Positions 37,940 to 46,061 of a stretch of DNA of 64,000 bases are shown in pieces (within the stretch, counting starts at the first letter, position 1; each line of letters opens with the position of its first letter). The DNA comes from Desulfobacterales bacterium (GTDB taxonomy: Bacteria; Desulfobacterota; Desulfobacteria; Desulfobacterales; JAHEIW01), in contig JASJAN010000025.1 in NCBI GenBank assembly GCA_030066985.1, positions 1 through 64,000 of the forward strand, written 5' to 3'. The translations under genes and the position numbers were made by a program. The notes under the pieces were generated by a model. The model did no database searches, had not been told where the DNA came from, and saw nothing but the letters and a program-made list of their open reading frames with translations.

Positions 37940-37971
37940 AAAAATACGTATTAATCAGTAAAAATACGTAT
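37940..37971. promoter_or_regulatory. Twin direct repeat AAAAATACGTAT, 20-bp spacing
   Basis: AAAAATACGTAT occurs at 37940-37951 and at 37960-37971, exactly two helical turns apart, in the gap between the LuxR-type regulator and the single-domain receiver. Such phasing fits a dimeric or side-by-side activator site for the downstream genes. It could be bound by the NarL-type regulator encoded next to it, but it does not match the E. coli NarL heptamer. Confidence 0.45.
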
Positions 37972-38612
37972 CAGAGGGTTGTGAGATTATTCTTGATGGC
38001 AAACTTAATCAGATCGGCTGTGGTTTTGAGATTTAATTCTTGCATCATATTGTACTTATGCGTTTCAACTGTTCGGGGAGAAATGGAAAGCATATTGGCG
38101 ATTTCTTTGGCAGAATATCCTTCGACGACAAGGTGCAAAATCTCTTTTTGTCTGTCGGTAAGTTTACTGACCATTAAGTTTTCACCGGGGCGGGATTTTT
38201 TATAAGTTTGCATTAACTCCCCGGCGATAATCGGCGTTACATATATCTTGCCTTGCAAGGCCTCTTTAATTGCCGTTACGAGTTCACGAGATGCTGAATT
38301 CTTCAAGACATAACCGGATGCGCCGGCATCAAAGGCACTAGCAGCATAGACCACATCCGGATGCATGGTGAGGAAGATGACTTTACACTGTTCATCCATT
38401 TTTTTAATCTGACGCACAGCTTCGATGCCATTAAGCAGCGGCATAGAGATATCGACCACAATGAGGTCGGGATGTAGTTTTAGAGCCTCTGCCACCAGAG
38501 CCCTTCCATCCTCAACGGTTCCAACAATTTCAAACTCCGGCTCAAGAAGATTTTTCAACCCCTCAAGAACGATCTGATGATCATCTGCCAACAAAATACG
38601 CGTCTTGCGCAT
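37971..38612 (-). CDS. NarL/LuxR-type response regulator
   Basis: 213 aa. Receiver (1-120) with phospho-Asp in LIVVDISMPLLNG (near 54) and Lys in VLKNSAS. A C-terminal LuxR HTH (about 148-205) carries LTDRQKEILHLVVEGYSAKE, IANMLSISPRTVETHKYNMM. It follows its likely kinase (38616-40982) by 3 bases, and the kinase has a HisKA_3-type dimerisation region, the normal partner for NarL-type regulators. Targets are probably nearby; the repeat at 37940 is a candidate. Confidence 0.93.
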   Translation of the reverse strand: MRKTRILLADDHQIVLEGLKNLLEPEFEIVGTVEDGRALVAEALKLHPDLIVVDISMPLLNGIEAVRQIKKMDEQCKVIFLTMHPDVVYAASAFDAGASGYVLKNSASRELVTAIKEALQGKIYVTPIIAGELMQTYKKSRPGENLMVSKLTDRQKEILHLVVEGYSAKEIANMLSISPRTVETHKYNMMQELNLKTTADLIKFAIKNNLTTL

Positions 38613-38615
38613 GGT

Positions 38616-40982
38616 TTACCTCGTCATATTCATCTGATTTAAATGTGAAAGCGTTTTCAATTTTATGGTCGTTCCTTTGCCGGGGCCGGATTCAACAGAA
38701 AAATCGGCGTCGATCATGCTAGCCCGCTCTGCCATGCTGGCCAGCCCGATTCCTGCCATTTCAACAGTCGAATTGTGTTCAAACCCGATACCATTGTCTT
38801 TCAGCAATAAACAGATAGAATCATTTTTTTTGTAAAGCCGAACCTGGATATGTTTTGCCCTGGCATGTTTGCCGATGTTTTTTAATCCCTCCTGCAGGAT
38901 GCGATATATGCAAATGGCTGTCTCTTTGGGAACATCTTCAATTGTCGTATCCAGATCCAGAGTCGGTGATATGCCATAAATTCGAAAAAAATTATTGCTT
39001 TCGATCTCAACCGCTTTAACCAATCCTAAATCGTATAAAATAGAGGGATGAAGTTGGCGTGAAATCATATGAATATCAGATGAAAGCTCCCCAAGATGTT
39101 TTCCAATTTTTTGCAGTTTTTCCTTTAAAAACCTGGATAAAGACGGGTGTTTCATCTCCAGTTCGTCCACCTCGATATTCAAAATAGCCAGCCTTTGGGT
39201 AATATCGTCGTGCAGTTCACGGGCAAGAAGTGCCCGCTCCGTTTCTTGGGCGTTCAGCAGTTTTCGAGTGAGCAATCTGGCTTCTTTTTGGCTTTCAATT
39301 AAAGATTCCTCTGACTGTTTTCTTCTTGTTATATCACGATTACTGGCGCGGAAACCTAAAAATTGGTTTCGCCCATCGCGTACCCCCTGGCAGGCATGTT
39401 CGATCCAGCGTATCTCACCCTTCTTTGTGCGGATACGAAATTGAATCTCTCCTCGTTCCGGCTTTTCAATTGCCTCCTGGCGGTGATCAAACCAGATATT
39501 TTTGTCTTCCGGCACAATGATCTGATCTAAGAGCTTGGGATTGTCAATAAATTCTTCAGCCCTGTAACCGGTGATGCGCTCGCATGAAGGTGAAATGTAA
39601 ATGAAATTTCCATCAGGGCCTCGCCAGTATTCCCAGTCATATGTATAATCGGCGACTGTGCGATAGTCGAGCTCTGCTTGGCGTAGTTGTATCTCAGCTT
39701 TTTTTCGTGCGGAAATGTCTGTGTGGGCAATGACAACCCCCCCTTTTTCTCCTTTAAACGGGATGACATTCATCAAGAACCAACGTTGCATTAATGGAGA
39801 GTGACAAGGATACTCCAATGCAAAGTGATCTTGCGAACCTTCCAGTACCGCCTCTATGCCGCTTAAGGCCTTTTGCGCGCTCTCGTCCGAATCTTCAGAG
39901 GCACGGCGGCAGGCCTCCAAATAATTTACCCCTTCACCGACAAGTTTTTGTGAGGGCACATCATTTTTACGCGCAAATTCAAACCAGCTGCTATTGGCTG
40001 AAAGGATTTGCCCGGCCTTGCCTAAAACGACAATATGGTCTGTCATCGACATGAGGATCGCACGATTAAAATCTTTGCTTTGGGCCAATATTTTCTCTGA
40101 GATCTTTTGATCCGTAATATCTTGATCTGTGCCTAAAATGCGCAACGGATTTCCATGAGTATCGCGTTCAAAGCGGTAACGTGCCAGAATGTTACGAACT
40201 TCATCGTCTTTCCTCACGATCCTATATTCAAAAGAGTGCCATTCGCTGTCAGAAGCCCAGCCGTCTCTGAATTCTCGATCGTAAACAGCTCTATCATCAG
40301 GGTGAACACATTCCAGGCGAAGATCGTGACTCGGCTTCACGTTCTTTGGCAGATCGTGGATGGCGTATTCATTTTCTGACCACCACTCCTCACCGGTTTT
40401 CATATCTTGCACCCGGTATCCAAAGTTGCCGATCCGTTCAGCTTCGTTGAGCCGATCCAGCGTTTCACGCAAAATCGATTCTTTCCGTTGGCGTTCTTCT
40501 ATTTCAATTTGCAACTGCTCATTAACTTTTGCAAGTTCGTCGGTACGTTCTCTCACACGTATTTCAAGCGCATCATGGGCTTCTTGCAATTCTTTTTCGG
40601 CGAGTCTGATGCGATCCATCGCTTGGATCCTGGCCAAAAGCTCCTTACTTGAAACAGGTCTGGCAATGAAGCCATCTGCCCCCAGGTTGAGGCCTTCAAC
40701 CTGATCATTGGAAGACGTCTTCATACCAGAAAGCAAAACGACAAAAATCCCCTGCAGATCGGGATCTGCCTTAATCTGCGAGCAGAGCTGGCGACCATCT
40801 CCGTCGGGAAGGACCACATCCAGAAGCAGTAGATCCGGATGGTCCGCACGGAGTTCTGCTATGCACTCCTTTGCCGATGATGCTTCATGAACCTCGTAGC
40901 CCGCGGATTTCAGGACCCGTGTCGTGGCAAAGCGAATATCTGCATCGTCGTCGACCAGAAGAATTTTGGATTTTTTAATCAT
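38616..40982 (-). CDS. Receiver / multi-PAS hybrid histidine kinase (NarX type)
   Basis: 788 aa, soluble. Receiver at the N terminus (1-120; LLLLDVVLPDGDG), coiled coil (about 130-175), three PAS domains (about 190-300, 305-425 and 430-555), then a HisKA_3 region (ARELHDDITQRLAILNIEVD) and HATPase (DNGIGFEH, AGIGLASMAERA). No GAF/PHY or LOV cysteine signature is visible in the PAS domains, so a direct light-sensing role is not shown. It precedes a LuxR-type regulator by 3 bases and follows the PAS kinase and B12 protein on the same strand. Confidence 0.92.
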   Translation of the reverse strand: MIKKSKILLVDDDADIRFATTRVLKSAGYEVHEASSAKECIAELRADHPDLLLLDVVLPDGDGRQLCSQIKADPDLQGIFVVLLSGMKTSSNDQVEGLNLGADGFIARPVSSKELLARIQAMDRIRLAEKELQEAHDALEIRVRERTDELAKVNEQLQIEIEERQRKESILRETLDRLNEAERIGNFGYRVQDMKTGEEWWSENEYAIHDLPKNVKPSHDLRLECVHPDDRAVYDREFRDGWASDSEWHSFEYRIVRKDDEVRNILARYRFERDTHGNPLRILGTDQDITDQKISEKILAQSKDFNRAILMSMTDHIVVLGKAGQILSANSSWFEFARKNDVPSQKLVGEGVNYLEACRRASEDSDESAQKALSGIEAVLEGSQDHFALEYPCHSPLMQRWFLMNVIPFKGEKGGVVIAHTDISARKKAEIQLRQAELDYRTVADYTYDWEYWRGPDGNFIYISPSCERITGYRAEEFIDNPKLLDQIIVPEDKNIWFDHRQEAIEKPERGEIQFRIRTKKGEIRWIEHACQGVRDGRNQFLGFRASNRDITRRKQSEESLIESQKEARLLTRKLLNAQETERALLARELHDDITQRLAILNIEVDELEMKHPSLSRFLKEKLQKIGKHLGELSSDIHMISRQLHPSILYDLGLVKAVEIESNNFFRIYGISPTLDLDTTIEDVPKETAICIYRILQEGLKNIGKHARAKHIQVRLYKKNDSICLLLKDNGIGFEHNSTVEMAGIGLASMAERASMIDADFSVESGPGKGTTIKLKTLSHLNQMNMTR

Positions 40983-40997
40983 GTCGGTCCTTAGCCA

Positions 40998-42131
40998 TTA
41001 AATTGCCTGATATCCTTTTTGTGTGGGTATTTTGAAGTAAACCGTTGTGCCCTCACCCACTCTGCTGTCTATCCATATTTCTCCCCCGTGCGCCTCGATT
41101 ATTTTTCGAGTAATCAGCATACCAAGTCCCGTGCTTTTTTCCCCCGCAGTCTTTTTAGTGCTCGTTTTTTCAAAAGGTTTGAAAAGTTTGTCCATTTCCT
41201 CCGGTGCCATTCCAGGGCCTTTATCTTTAACTGAAAAAGTTATAAATTGCTGATCACACGAAAGGGAAATCGATACATGGCTGTTGGGAGCTGTGTGTTC
41301 AATAGCATTAGAGACCAGGTTGGTCATGGCCTGTTCTATTTTGGACGCATCCAGGACTGAACGCGGCAAGCTTTCGTCGGAATTGACCTGCAAGTCAATC
41401 CCTTTTTTATCCGCCTGAAGTGTATTGAGTCGCAGGCTATTTACCAAGACCTCATGGATGAGTGCCGGCTGCAAGTCCAGCTCGAATCTGCCGGCCTCGA
41501 TGGCGCTTACGTCCAAAAAATCATCCACCAGAGATTTCATAAAAACACAGGATGCGTTAATTGTATTTAAAAAACCGATTTGATCCGCGTCCAGCAGTTT
41601 CTTGGCCTCTTCGATGAGAAATTCGGAATAGGAAATGATCAGATTGATGGGTTTGCGTAGGTCGTGAGCCGCCATTCCCAAAAAGCGGTTTTTTTCTTGA
41701 TTAAGCCTTTTTAGTTGAGCATTTGTTTTATGGAGCTCACGCATAAGATTGTTCAGCTCCTGGTTTAGGGACACCAGTTCTTTCCGCATATTTTCAAGTT
41801 CTTCGGTGTCCAGCCGCCCGAACATCACGATTTGGTTTAAGACCTTTTTAAATGAGAAATAAAAGCTTTGCGGCAGGCCGGATGCAGTGCTGATATTGAA
41901 CAGATATTCTTTGGAAGGCTCGTTTATCAATGCGGGCAAATGAAACGTATCGTTAAAGTCAACCATCAAGCCCTGGATATTTTCACCGATTAAACGACGA
42001 CCTGCTATGGTTTTAGCGTATTGGTTGGCCTCGACGATCTTGCCACCACTAGAAAGGAGAAAAAACAAAACCGGGGCCCTGTTTTTGAAATAGGTATTGG
42101 TTTCAAAAGAGATATGTTGATCCCATTCCAT
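40998..42131 (-). CDS. PAS histidine kinase
   Basis: 377 aa, soluble. A PAS-like N-terminal domain (about 15-110) is followed by a long coiled coil (about 112-150), HisKA (MAAHDLRKPINLI, His near residue 155) and HATPase (NLVSNAIEH, DKGPGMAPEEM, STGLGMLITRKI). The ATG follows the B12-domain stop by 1 base, a coupled arrangement suggesting the two products work together. I infer that the B12 protein, or a complex with it, gates this kinase. Heme or flavin in the PAS domain cannot be judged from sequence. Confidence 0.92.
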   Translation of the reverse strand: MEWDQHISFETNTYFKNRAPVLFFLLSSGGKIVEANQYAKTIAGRRLIGENIQGLMVDFNDTFHLPALINEPSKEYLFNISTASGLPQSFYFSFKKVLNQIVMFGRLDTEELENMRKELVSLNQELNNLMRELHKTNAQLKRLNQEKNRFLGMAAHDLRKPINLIISYSEFLIEEAKKLLDADQIGFLNTINASCVFMKSLVDDFLDVSAIEAGRFELDLQPALIHEVLVNSLRLNTLQADKKGIDLQVNSDESLPRSVLDASKIEQAMTNLVSNAIEHTAPNSHVSISLSCDQQFITFSVKDKGPGMAPEEMDKLFKPFEKTSTKKTAGEKSTGLGMLITRKIIEAHGGEIWIDSRVGEGTTVYFKIPTQKGYQAI

Positions 42132-42132
42132 A

Positions 42133-42768
42133 TCACATACCGCTAATCATATTTTCAAGATCATCCAGTGATTGAATATATTCGGTGCCGGCGTATTGTT
42201 TGATGGTATCAATGCCCCCCCATCTGAAAGCCTGTCCGCCAATCAGCAAATTCAAGTTTGGAAAATCTGAGCGAAAGACTTCGATACCCCGCTTCAAATG
42301 ATCCAGGTTTGATAATATGCTTAGTGAAAATCCAACGACATCCGGTCGAGTTTCATGGATAAACCGGACCGTTTCTTCAATCGGTGAATTGGCACCAAGA
42401 AAATACCCATCCCACCCATTCAGCTCAAAGATGTCAGCGACCATTTTTCCACCGATCTGATGGAATTCATTAGCAGCGCAAGCGATCACCACTTTTCTAC
42501 CGATACGTTCACTAGCAAATATGGACGGATAAGCCAGGTTAAGAAGGCTTTCGGTGATGGAAGTCGATAGATGCTCGGTGGCAACGGTTATTCGATTGTT
42601 TTCCCATAACTCGCCGACTCGATACATACTGCGCTGAAAAAGGTCGGTATAAAGCTTTTTAAGATTTATTTTTTCGCCCAGCAGTTTTTGGACGATGTCA
42701 TGGCATTTTGACCGATCGCCGTCAAGCAAGGAGGCGAGGTAGGCTTCATACAATTTTTCTGCGATCAT
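42133..42768 (-). CDS. Stand-alone B12-binding photoreceptor-like protein
   Basis: 211 aa: a helical cap (1-85) and a Rossmann B12-binding domain (90-205). The cap has the W-x9-E-H signature (W55 ... E65-H66) of CarH/LitR-type light sensors, and E101-F-H103-Q-I-G106 is the E/D-x-H-x2-G motif whose His binds cobalt from below. There is no DNA-binding domain, unlike CarH. The residue after W55 is Glu56, where CarH has the His that binds cobalt after light. Thus light-driven bis-His ligation may be absent. Genes: heme oxygenase upstream, kinase coupled downstream. Confidence 0.9.
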   Translation of the reverse strand: MIAEKLYEAYLASLLDGDRSKCHDIVQKLLGEKINLKKLYTDLFQRSMYRVGELWENNRITVATEHLSTSITESLLNLAYPSIFASERIGRKVVIACAANEFHQIGGKMVADIFELNGWDGYFLGANSPIEETVRFIHETRPDVVGFSLSILSNLDHLKRGIEVFRSDFPNLNLLIGGQAFRWGGIDTIKQYAGTEYIQSLDDLENMISGM

Positions 42769-42774
42769 TTTTAT

Positions 42775-44112
42775 TTACTCTGAATCTCCGGTTGGTGGTT
42801 TACGGTTTGGATTTGAAGCAATCGCCATTGTTTTGCTAATAATATTTTTGGCACCGGAAATCCACTTGTCTGGAAAAAGAGCGTCGTCCGTCAGCCACCC
42901 CTTGATCGCTGCGACGGCACCATTTATCCCGTTTTTCTCATCAGTAACCGAGGCTACCAGCAATTTGCCGGTATTTTTAAATTGTTTTGCAAACTCGGCT
43001 CCCGCCAATTGGTCAAATTCACCGGATAGTGATTCAAATTCCTTTTCAGACACTAACTCAGTCCTATCGCGCCTCAGAATCTCTGCTGCTGACAGCAGCT
43101 TGTCATAGGATGCCGTATTTTCAGGAATTGCAAGCGTTAGCTCTTCATGTAAATATTTAAGCGTCTGCTCCAGCATTATTTGAGGCATTCCCCTGTTGGC
43201 AAGCACTCTGCCAATCCACTCGATCTGGCTTTGCAAACTTTTCTGATCTAACCGTGTCAACGTCACCAGCCAGCATGAATCACTGTCGGAAAATCGTTTG
43301 CCGCGTTCTCCAAAGCGATGTTCATAATATGGGAACTCCGTCCAACTTCGCGTACTTGCTTTGAGAGCAGCTTGAATTTCCCGTTCATCATCGGGAATGG
43401 GGTAATTGCCCGCCTCAGGATTAATCCGTGCCACATGCAAGGATTTCTCGGTATTATCCAAGGGGTATAAAAGTTTGTACAATTCCTCCAGACCGGCGAA
43501 AGCCTCATAGGCTGCTTCAACGATCCGGTCGTGTAATGCTGGATTGTCCAGTACTTCGTTCATTTTATCTGAGAATTGTTTCCAATGGGTTGACACGTCA
43601 TCCCTGTAACTCGAATAGTAACGACAGCCATTTATTTCATCTAAGTGAAAGGTCTCTGAAATATCCGGTCGATGCATGTTGTTGCCCAGTGTCGATCCTT
43701 CATACACATACAAATAGCCAAGCAACGTAATGGGATTGTCAACCCGCCTCAGGCGGATTTTTTCAGTTATTGCTGTTGCAGCTTCAATGCAAGAAGTATG
43801 GGTCAATTCAATTCGCGGCTCGAAAAATTTAAGATCTTCCTGCAAAAATCTGAGTTTCTTAAGGCCATCGTTCCATATGGATAATACGCGTTTGTCTTTT
43901 GAAATTGCAATCTCATTTTCGAATACACTATGAATAACGGCCAAGGCCTGGAGCTGGTTCACATAGCTTTCCAGGGGAAGTTTATGGTCTATCAGGGCTT
44001 TAAAATAAGGCAGGGACTCAAGTTTGGCATGATATTCTTGAGTCTCCACTTTGAGTTTTGCCATTACTTTGATCGAGCGATCTTTTTGAGTTTGGATATC
44101 GTTGGCACTCAA
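42775..44112 (-). CDS. Heme oxygenase with unknown C-terminal domain
   Basis: 445 aa, TTG start. Residues 15-215 are a heme oxygenase domain. Proximal His is H28 (ETQEYHAKLE), and the distal helix has YVYEGSTLGNN (about 136-145) with the flexible Gly. Residues 220-445 form an unrecognised, mostly helical region (FGERGKRFSDSDSCWL, WIGRVLANRGM) followed by more helices and a Pro-rich end. It could produce biliverdin or act as a heme sensor. The gene is 6 bases upstream of the B12 protein. No phytochrome is present in the window to use biliverdin. Confidence 0.88.
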   Translation of the reverse strand: MSANDIQTQKDRSIKVMAKLKVETQEYHAKLESLPYFKALIDHKLPLESYVNQLQALAVIHSVFENEIAISKDKRVLSIWNDGLKKLRFLQEDLKFFEPRIELTHTSCIEAATAITEKIRLRRVDNPITLLGYLYVYEGSTLGNNMHRPDISETFHLDEINGCRYYSSYRDDVSTHWKQFSDKMNEVLDNPALHDRIVEAAYEAFAGLEELYKLLYPLDNTEKSLHVARINPEAGNYPIPDDEREIQAALKASTRSWTEFPYYEHRFGERGKRFSDSDSCWLVTLTRLDQKSLQSQIEWIGRVLANRGMPQIMLEQTLKYLHEELTLAIPENTASYDKLLSAAEILRRDRTELVSEKEFESLSGEFDQLAGAEFAKQFKNTGKLLVASVTDEKNGINGAVAAIKGWLTDDALFPDKWISGAKNIISKTMAIASNPNRKPPTGDSE

Positions 44113-44455
44113 TTTATTATTCCCTTTTCTTTTCGGGTCGAATCATGAAAATGGAGATGGACATCATTAGAGTGACCATGGTTATAATTAATTGAGATTA
44201 TTTCAGATAACATCTGGATACATGATGCCTGACAGCGAGTCAAATGGTATTCATCATTTTGATCAACTCAGCTATCATCAAGGCACCTTTATGTGACGGT
44301 AAAGCCCGACTGCTTCTTGAATCATGCAGAGTAAGCAATCCGGGTTAGCCTCACGCTAAGGATAATGAGTCAAAATCGAAGGTTTAGGGGTGTATGGGAA
44401 AACTTTATGGTTGGCACCAAAGATGTACAGTGTGGCTGATGGAGAGATTTCTGAA
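44113..44455. other. Gap between heme oxygenase gene and tRNA-Cys
   Basis: No gene seen. It should contain the promoter of the minus-strand block that runs to 29011, since the heme oxygenase start codon is at 44112 and the tRNA, also minus strand, is upstream. I could not assign a -10/-35 pair or a B12 riboswitch from inspection. Confidence 0.45.
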
Positions 44456-44526
44456 GGCGGCACCCGGAGTCGAACCAGGGGATAAAGGATTTGCAATCCT
44501 CTGCCTTACCACTTGGCTATGCCGCC
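44456..44526 (-). tRNA. tRNA-Cys (GCA)
   Basis: 71 nt, minus strand. Acceptor stem GGCGGCA/TGCCGCC is 7 perfect pairs. The anticodon loop is TTGCAAA (anticodon GCA) and the T loop contains GGTTCGACTCC. No encoded CCA; the following bases are TTC. A complete cloverleaf can be drawn with the usual D-loop GG. Confidence 0.95.
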
Positions 44527-44749
44527 ATATTTACAAAGAGTTTTACCTTAACACAGTACTTAGCATAAATGAAGAGTTATGATTCAGGCTCAAGGAATTG
44601 ATATCATCATTTCCATGGCCCTTCGATTAACGAATCAACAATAGGATCAAAGACGATATTCCCTGCGAAGAGGCCTGGCTTGTTAGGCTTAAATTTAAAC
44701 TGAGAGAATCTTAAAGTAGTTTGAGCCATAGAGTCTGAAATATTCGAAG

Positions 44750-45373
44750 CTAAAAGTTTCCGGAGGCTATGGACATTATCTGGGTTTCCGTGTTGATGAC
44801 GTTTTCCTGATGTGCCCATTGGTTCCAGTTGTTGCGGAATTGAAGTGTCTGAATCTGCTCTATCTGTATCTGCGAAAGCACGGTTTGGATGACACCCTCG
44901 ACTTCATTGTTGAGCTGGGCGCCCAGCGGTTCGCCGATAAGCACTCGGATGGTGGGTGAGTGACGATCCAAAGAAGTGTCTATTAACGGAAACCCCCGCT
45001 CGGCCGCAACGATTTCAGAAATGCGGGCGATAAACCGGCAGGCAAGGTAGGCGTCGTCCAGCAAACCATACAGTCCCTTGTCGTCCGGTATGTAATCCTT
45101 GGGGTTAAGGAAGTACGCCGCAGCAGTCCGAATAATAGGCGATGTAAACCGCTGTATCCCAGCCGCAGCAGCTGCCATGTCACACTCGATCAGCAAATTA
45201 GCGACGGCCCTTACGTAACCTTCAGCCAGTTCCGTCATGGCGGCTTTGTCATTGGGTCCAAGGGTTATCGCATTATCATCTGCAAACTGTTCGAGCCTGG
45301 CCTGTAGGGCATTGTAAGCGGTCGAACTGGAAAGCAGCGTATCAATGTGCTCGATAATGGCTTGGGCAGTCAT
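44750..45373 (-). CDS. YkvA/DUF1232-like protein
   Basis: 207 aa, helical and soluble or peripheral. The centre has YFLNPKDYIPDDKGLYGLLDDAYLACRF (about 97-124), close to the DUF1232/YkvA motif (a P-x-D-x-I-P-D core). AGGA precedes the ATG. Flanks (N-terminal 1-95, C-terminal 130-207) are not recognised. Function unknown. Lies between a 400-base noncoding stretch and the tRNA-Cys gene on the same strand. Confidence 0.7.
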   Translation of the reverse strand: MTAQAIIEHIDTLLSSSTAYNALQARLEQFADDNAITLGPNDKAAMTELAEGYVRAVANLLIECDMAAAAAGIQRFTSPIIRTAAAYFLNPKDYIPDDKGLYGLLDDAYLACRFIARISEIVAAERGFPLIDTSLDRHSPTIRVLIGEPLGAQLNNEVEGVIQTVLSQIQIEQIQTLQFRNNWNQWAHQENVINTETQIMSIASGNF

Positions 45374-45731
45374 AGTGCAATCCTATTTTTAATTTTTTTG
45401 GTACATAAAAGAAGTAAATATTTTAGACGATATGTTGGTACAATGATTAACCATGCATGTTTAGGAGGTCAAGAAGAGGTAAAATATTAGCTTCAAGATA
45501 AAGCGTTTTAAATTGGCGCCCAAGCATTAAATCCGGAAGACCCGTTTTTCTTTTAAAAATTATCATGTGGCATACCATTTGGGGATATTGCGGATGTTTA
45601 CTTGACCGGAATAGAATTTTGATTCGCTTCCGTAAAATTTCGTTATGGTTTATTGTTACTTTATGTTTAAATAGTAAGGAAATTTTAATTTAAATGTTTA
45701 TAAATTAATTCAATCCATCAAGGCTAAATGA
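45374..45731. other. AT-rich noncoding stretch
   Basis: No gene, RNA or repeat seen. Probably contains the promoter of the minus-strand YkvA-like gene at its left edge. It runs into the remnant at 45732. Confidence 0.45.
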
Positions 45732-46001
45732 ACTCAACTCCTGACGGTCAATCAGCCGAATCCGGCGCCCCAAAAAGAGCACCTGTTGTTTCTTTTAGCA
45801 GCCTTACTGGTTATCATCATTTATAGCAACACCCTGACCGGCCCGTTTATTTTTGACGACCGGCCGCACAAGGATTTTGGCTTTTGGCGTACTTTGTTGT
45901 ACGTCACAAGCCATAAATCCGCGGAGAACAAAGCTCATCGAGAAAATAGCCGCTCAGAAAGCAAAAATATTGTAACCGAATACCATCTGTTGGTTCTTTA
46001 G
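45732..46001 (+). pseudogene. Remnant of membrane TPR/glycosyltransferase-like protein
   Basis: An open frame (45732-46001) encodes LLFLLAALLVIIIYSNTLTG then PFIFDDRPH, typical of the first transmembrane helix and periplasmic start of large TPR-containing membrane proteins. It has no ATG. A separate frame with an ATG at 45728 (MNSTPDGQSAESG) runs just upstream and stops after about 33 codons, which suggests one frameshift. Downstream of FDD the similarity stops and the frame ends after about 40 residues. The rest of the gene is missing. Confidence 0.55.
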
Positions 46002-46061
46002 GGGCAACATTTCAAATAGTAGAGGAACCCAAGACGATATTGATGTGAAAGGAACTTAGCA

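Noticed and set aside
38616-40982. LOV or phytochrome light sensor in the hybrid kinase
   Set aside because: I found no LOV cysteine motif (NCRFLQ) in the PAS domains and no GAF/PHY signature. The light link rests on the B12 protein only.
44113-44455. A cobalamin riboswitch before the heme oxygenase/B12 genes
   Set aside because: I could not find the B12-box or the conserved paired regions by eye. A covariance-model search would settle this.
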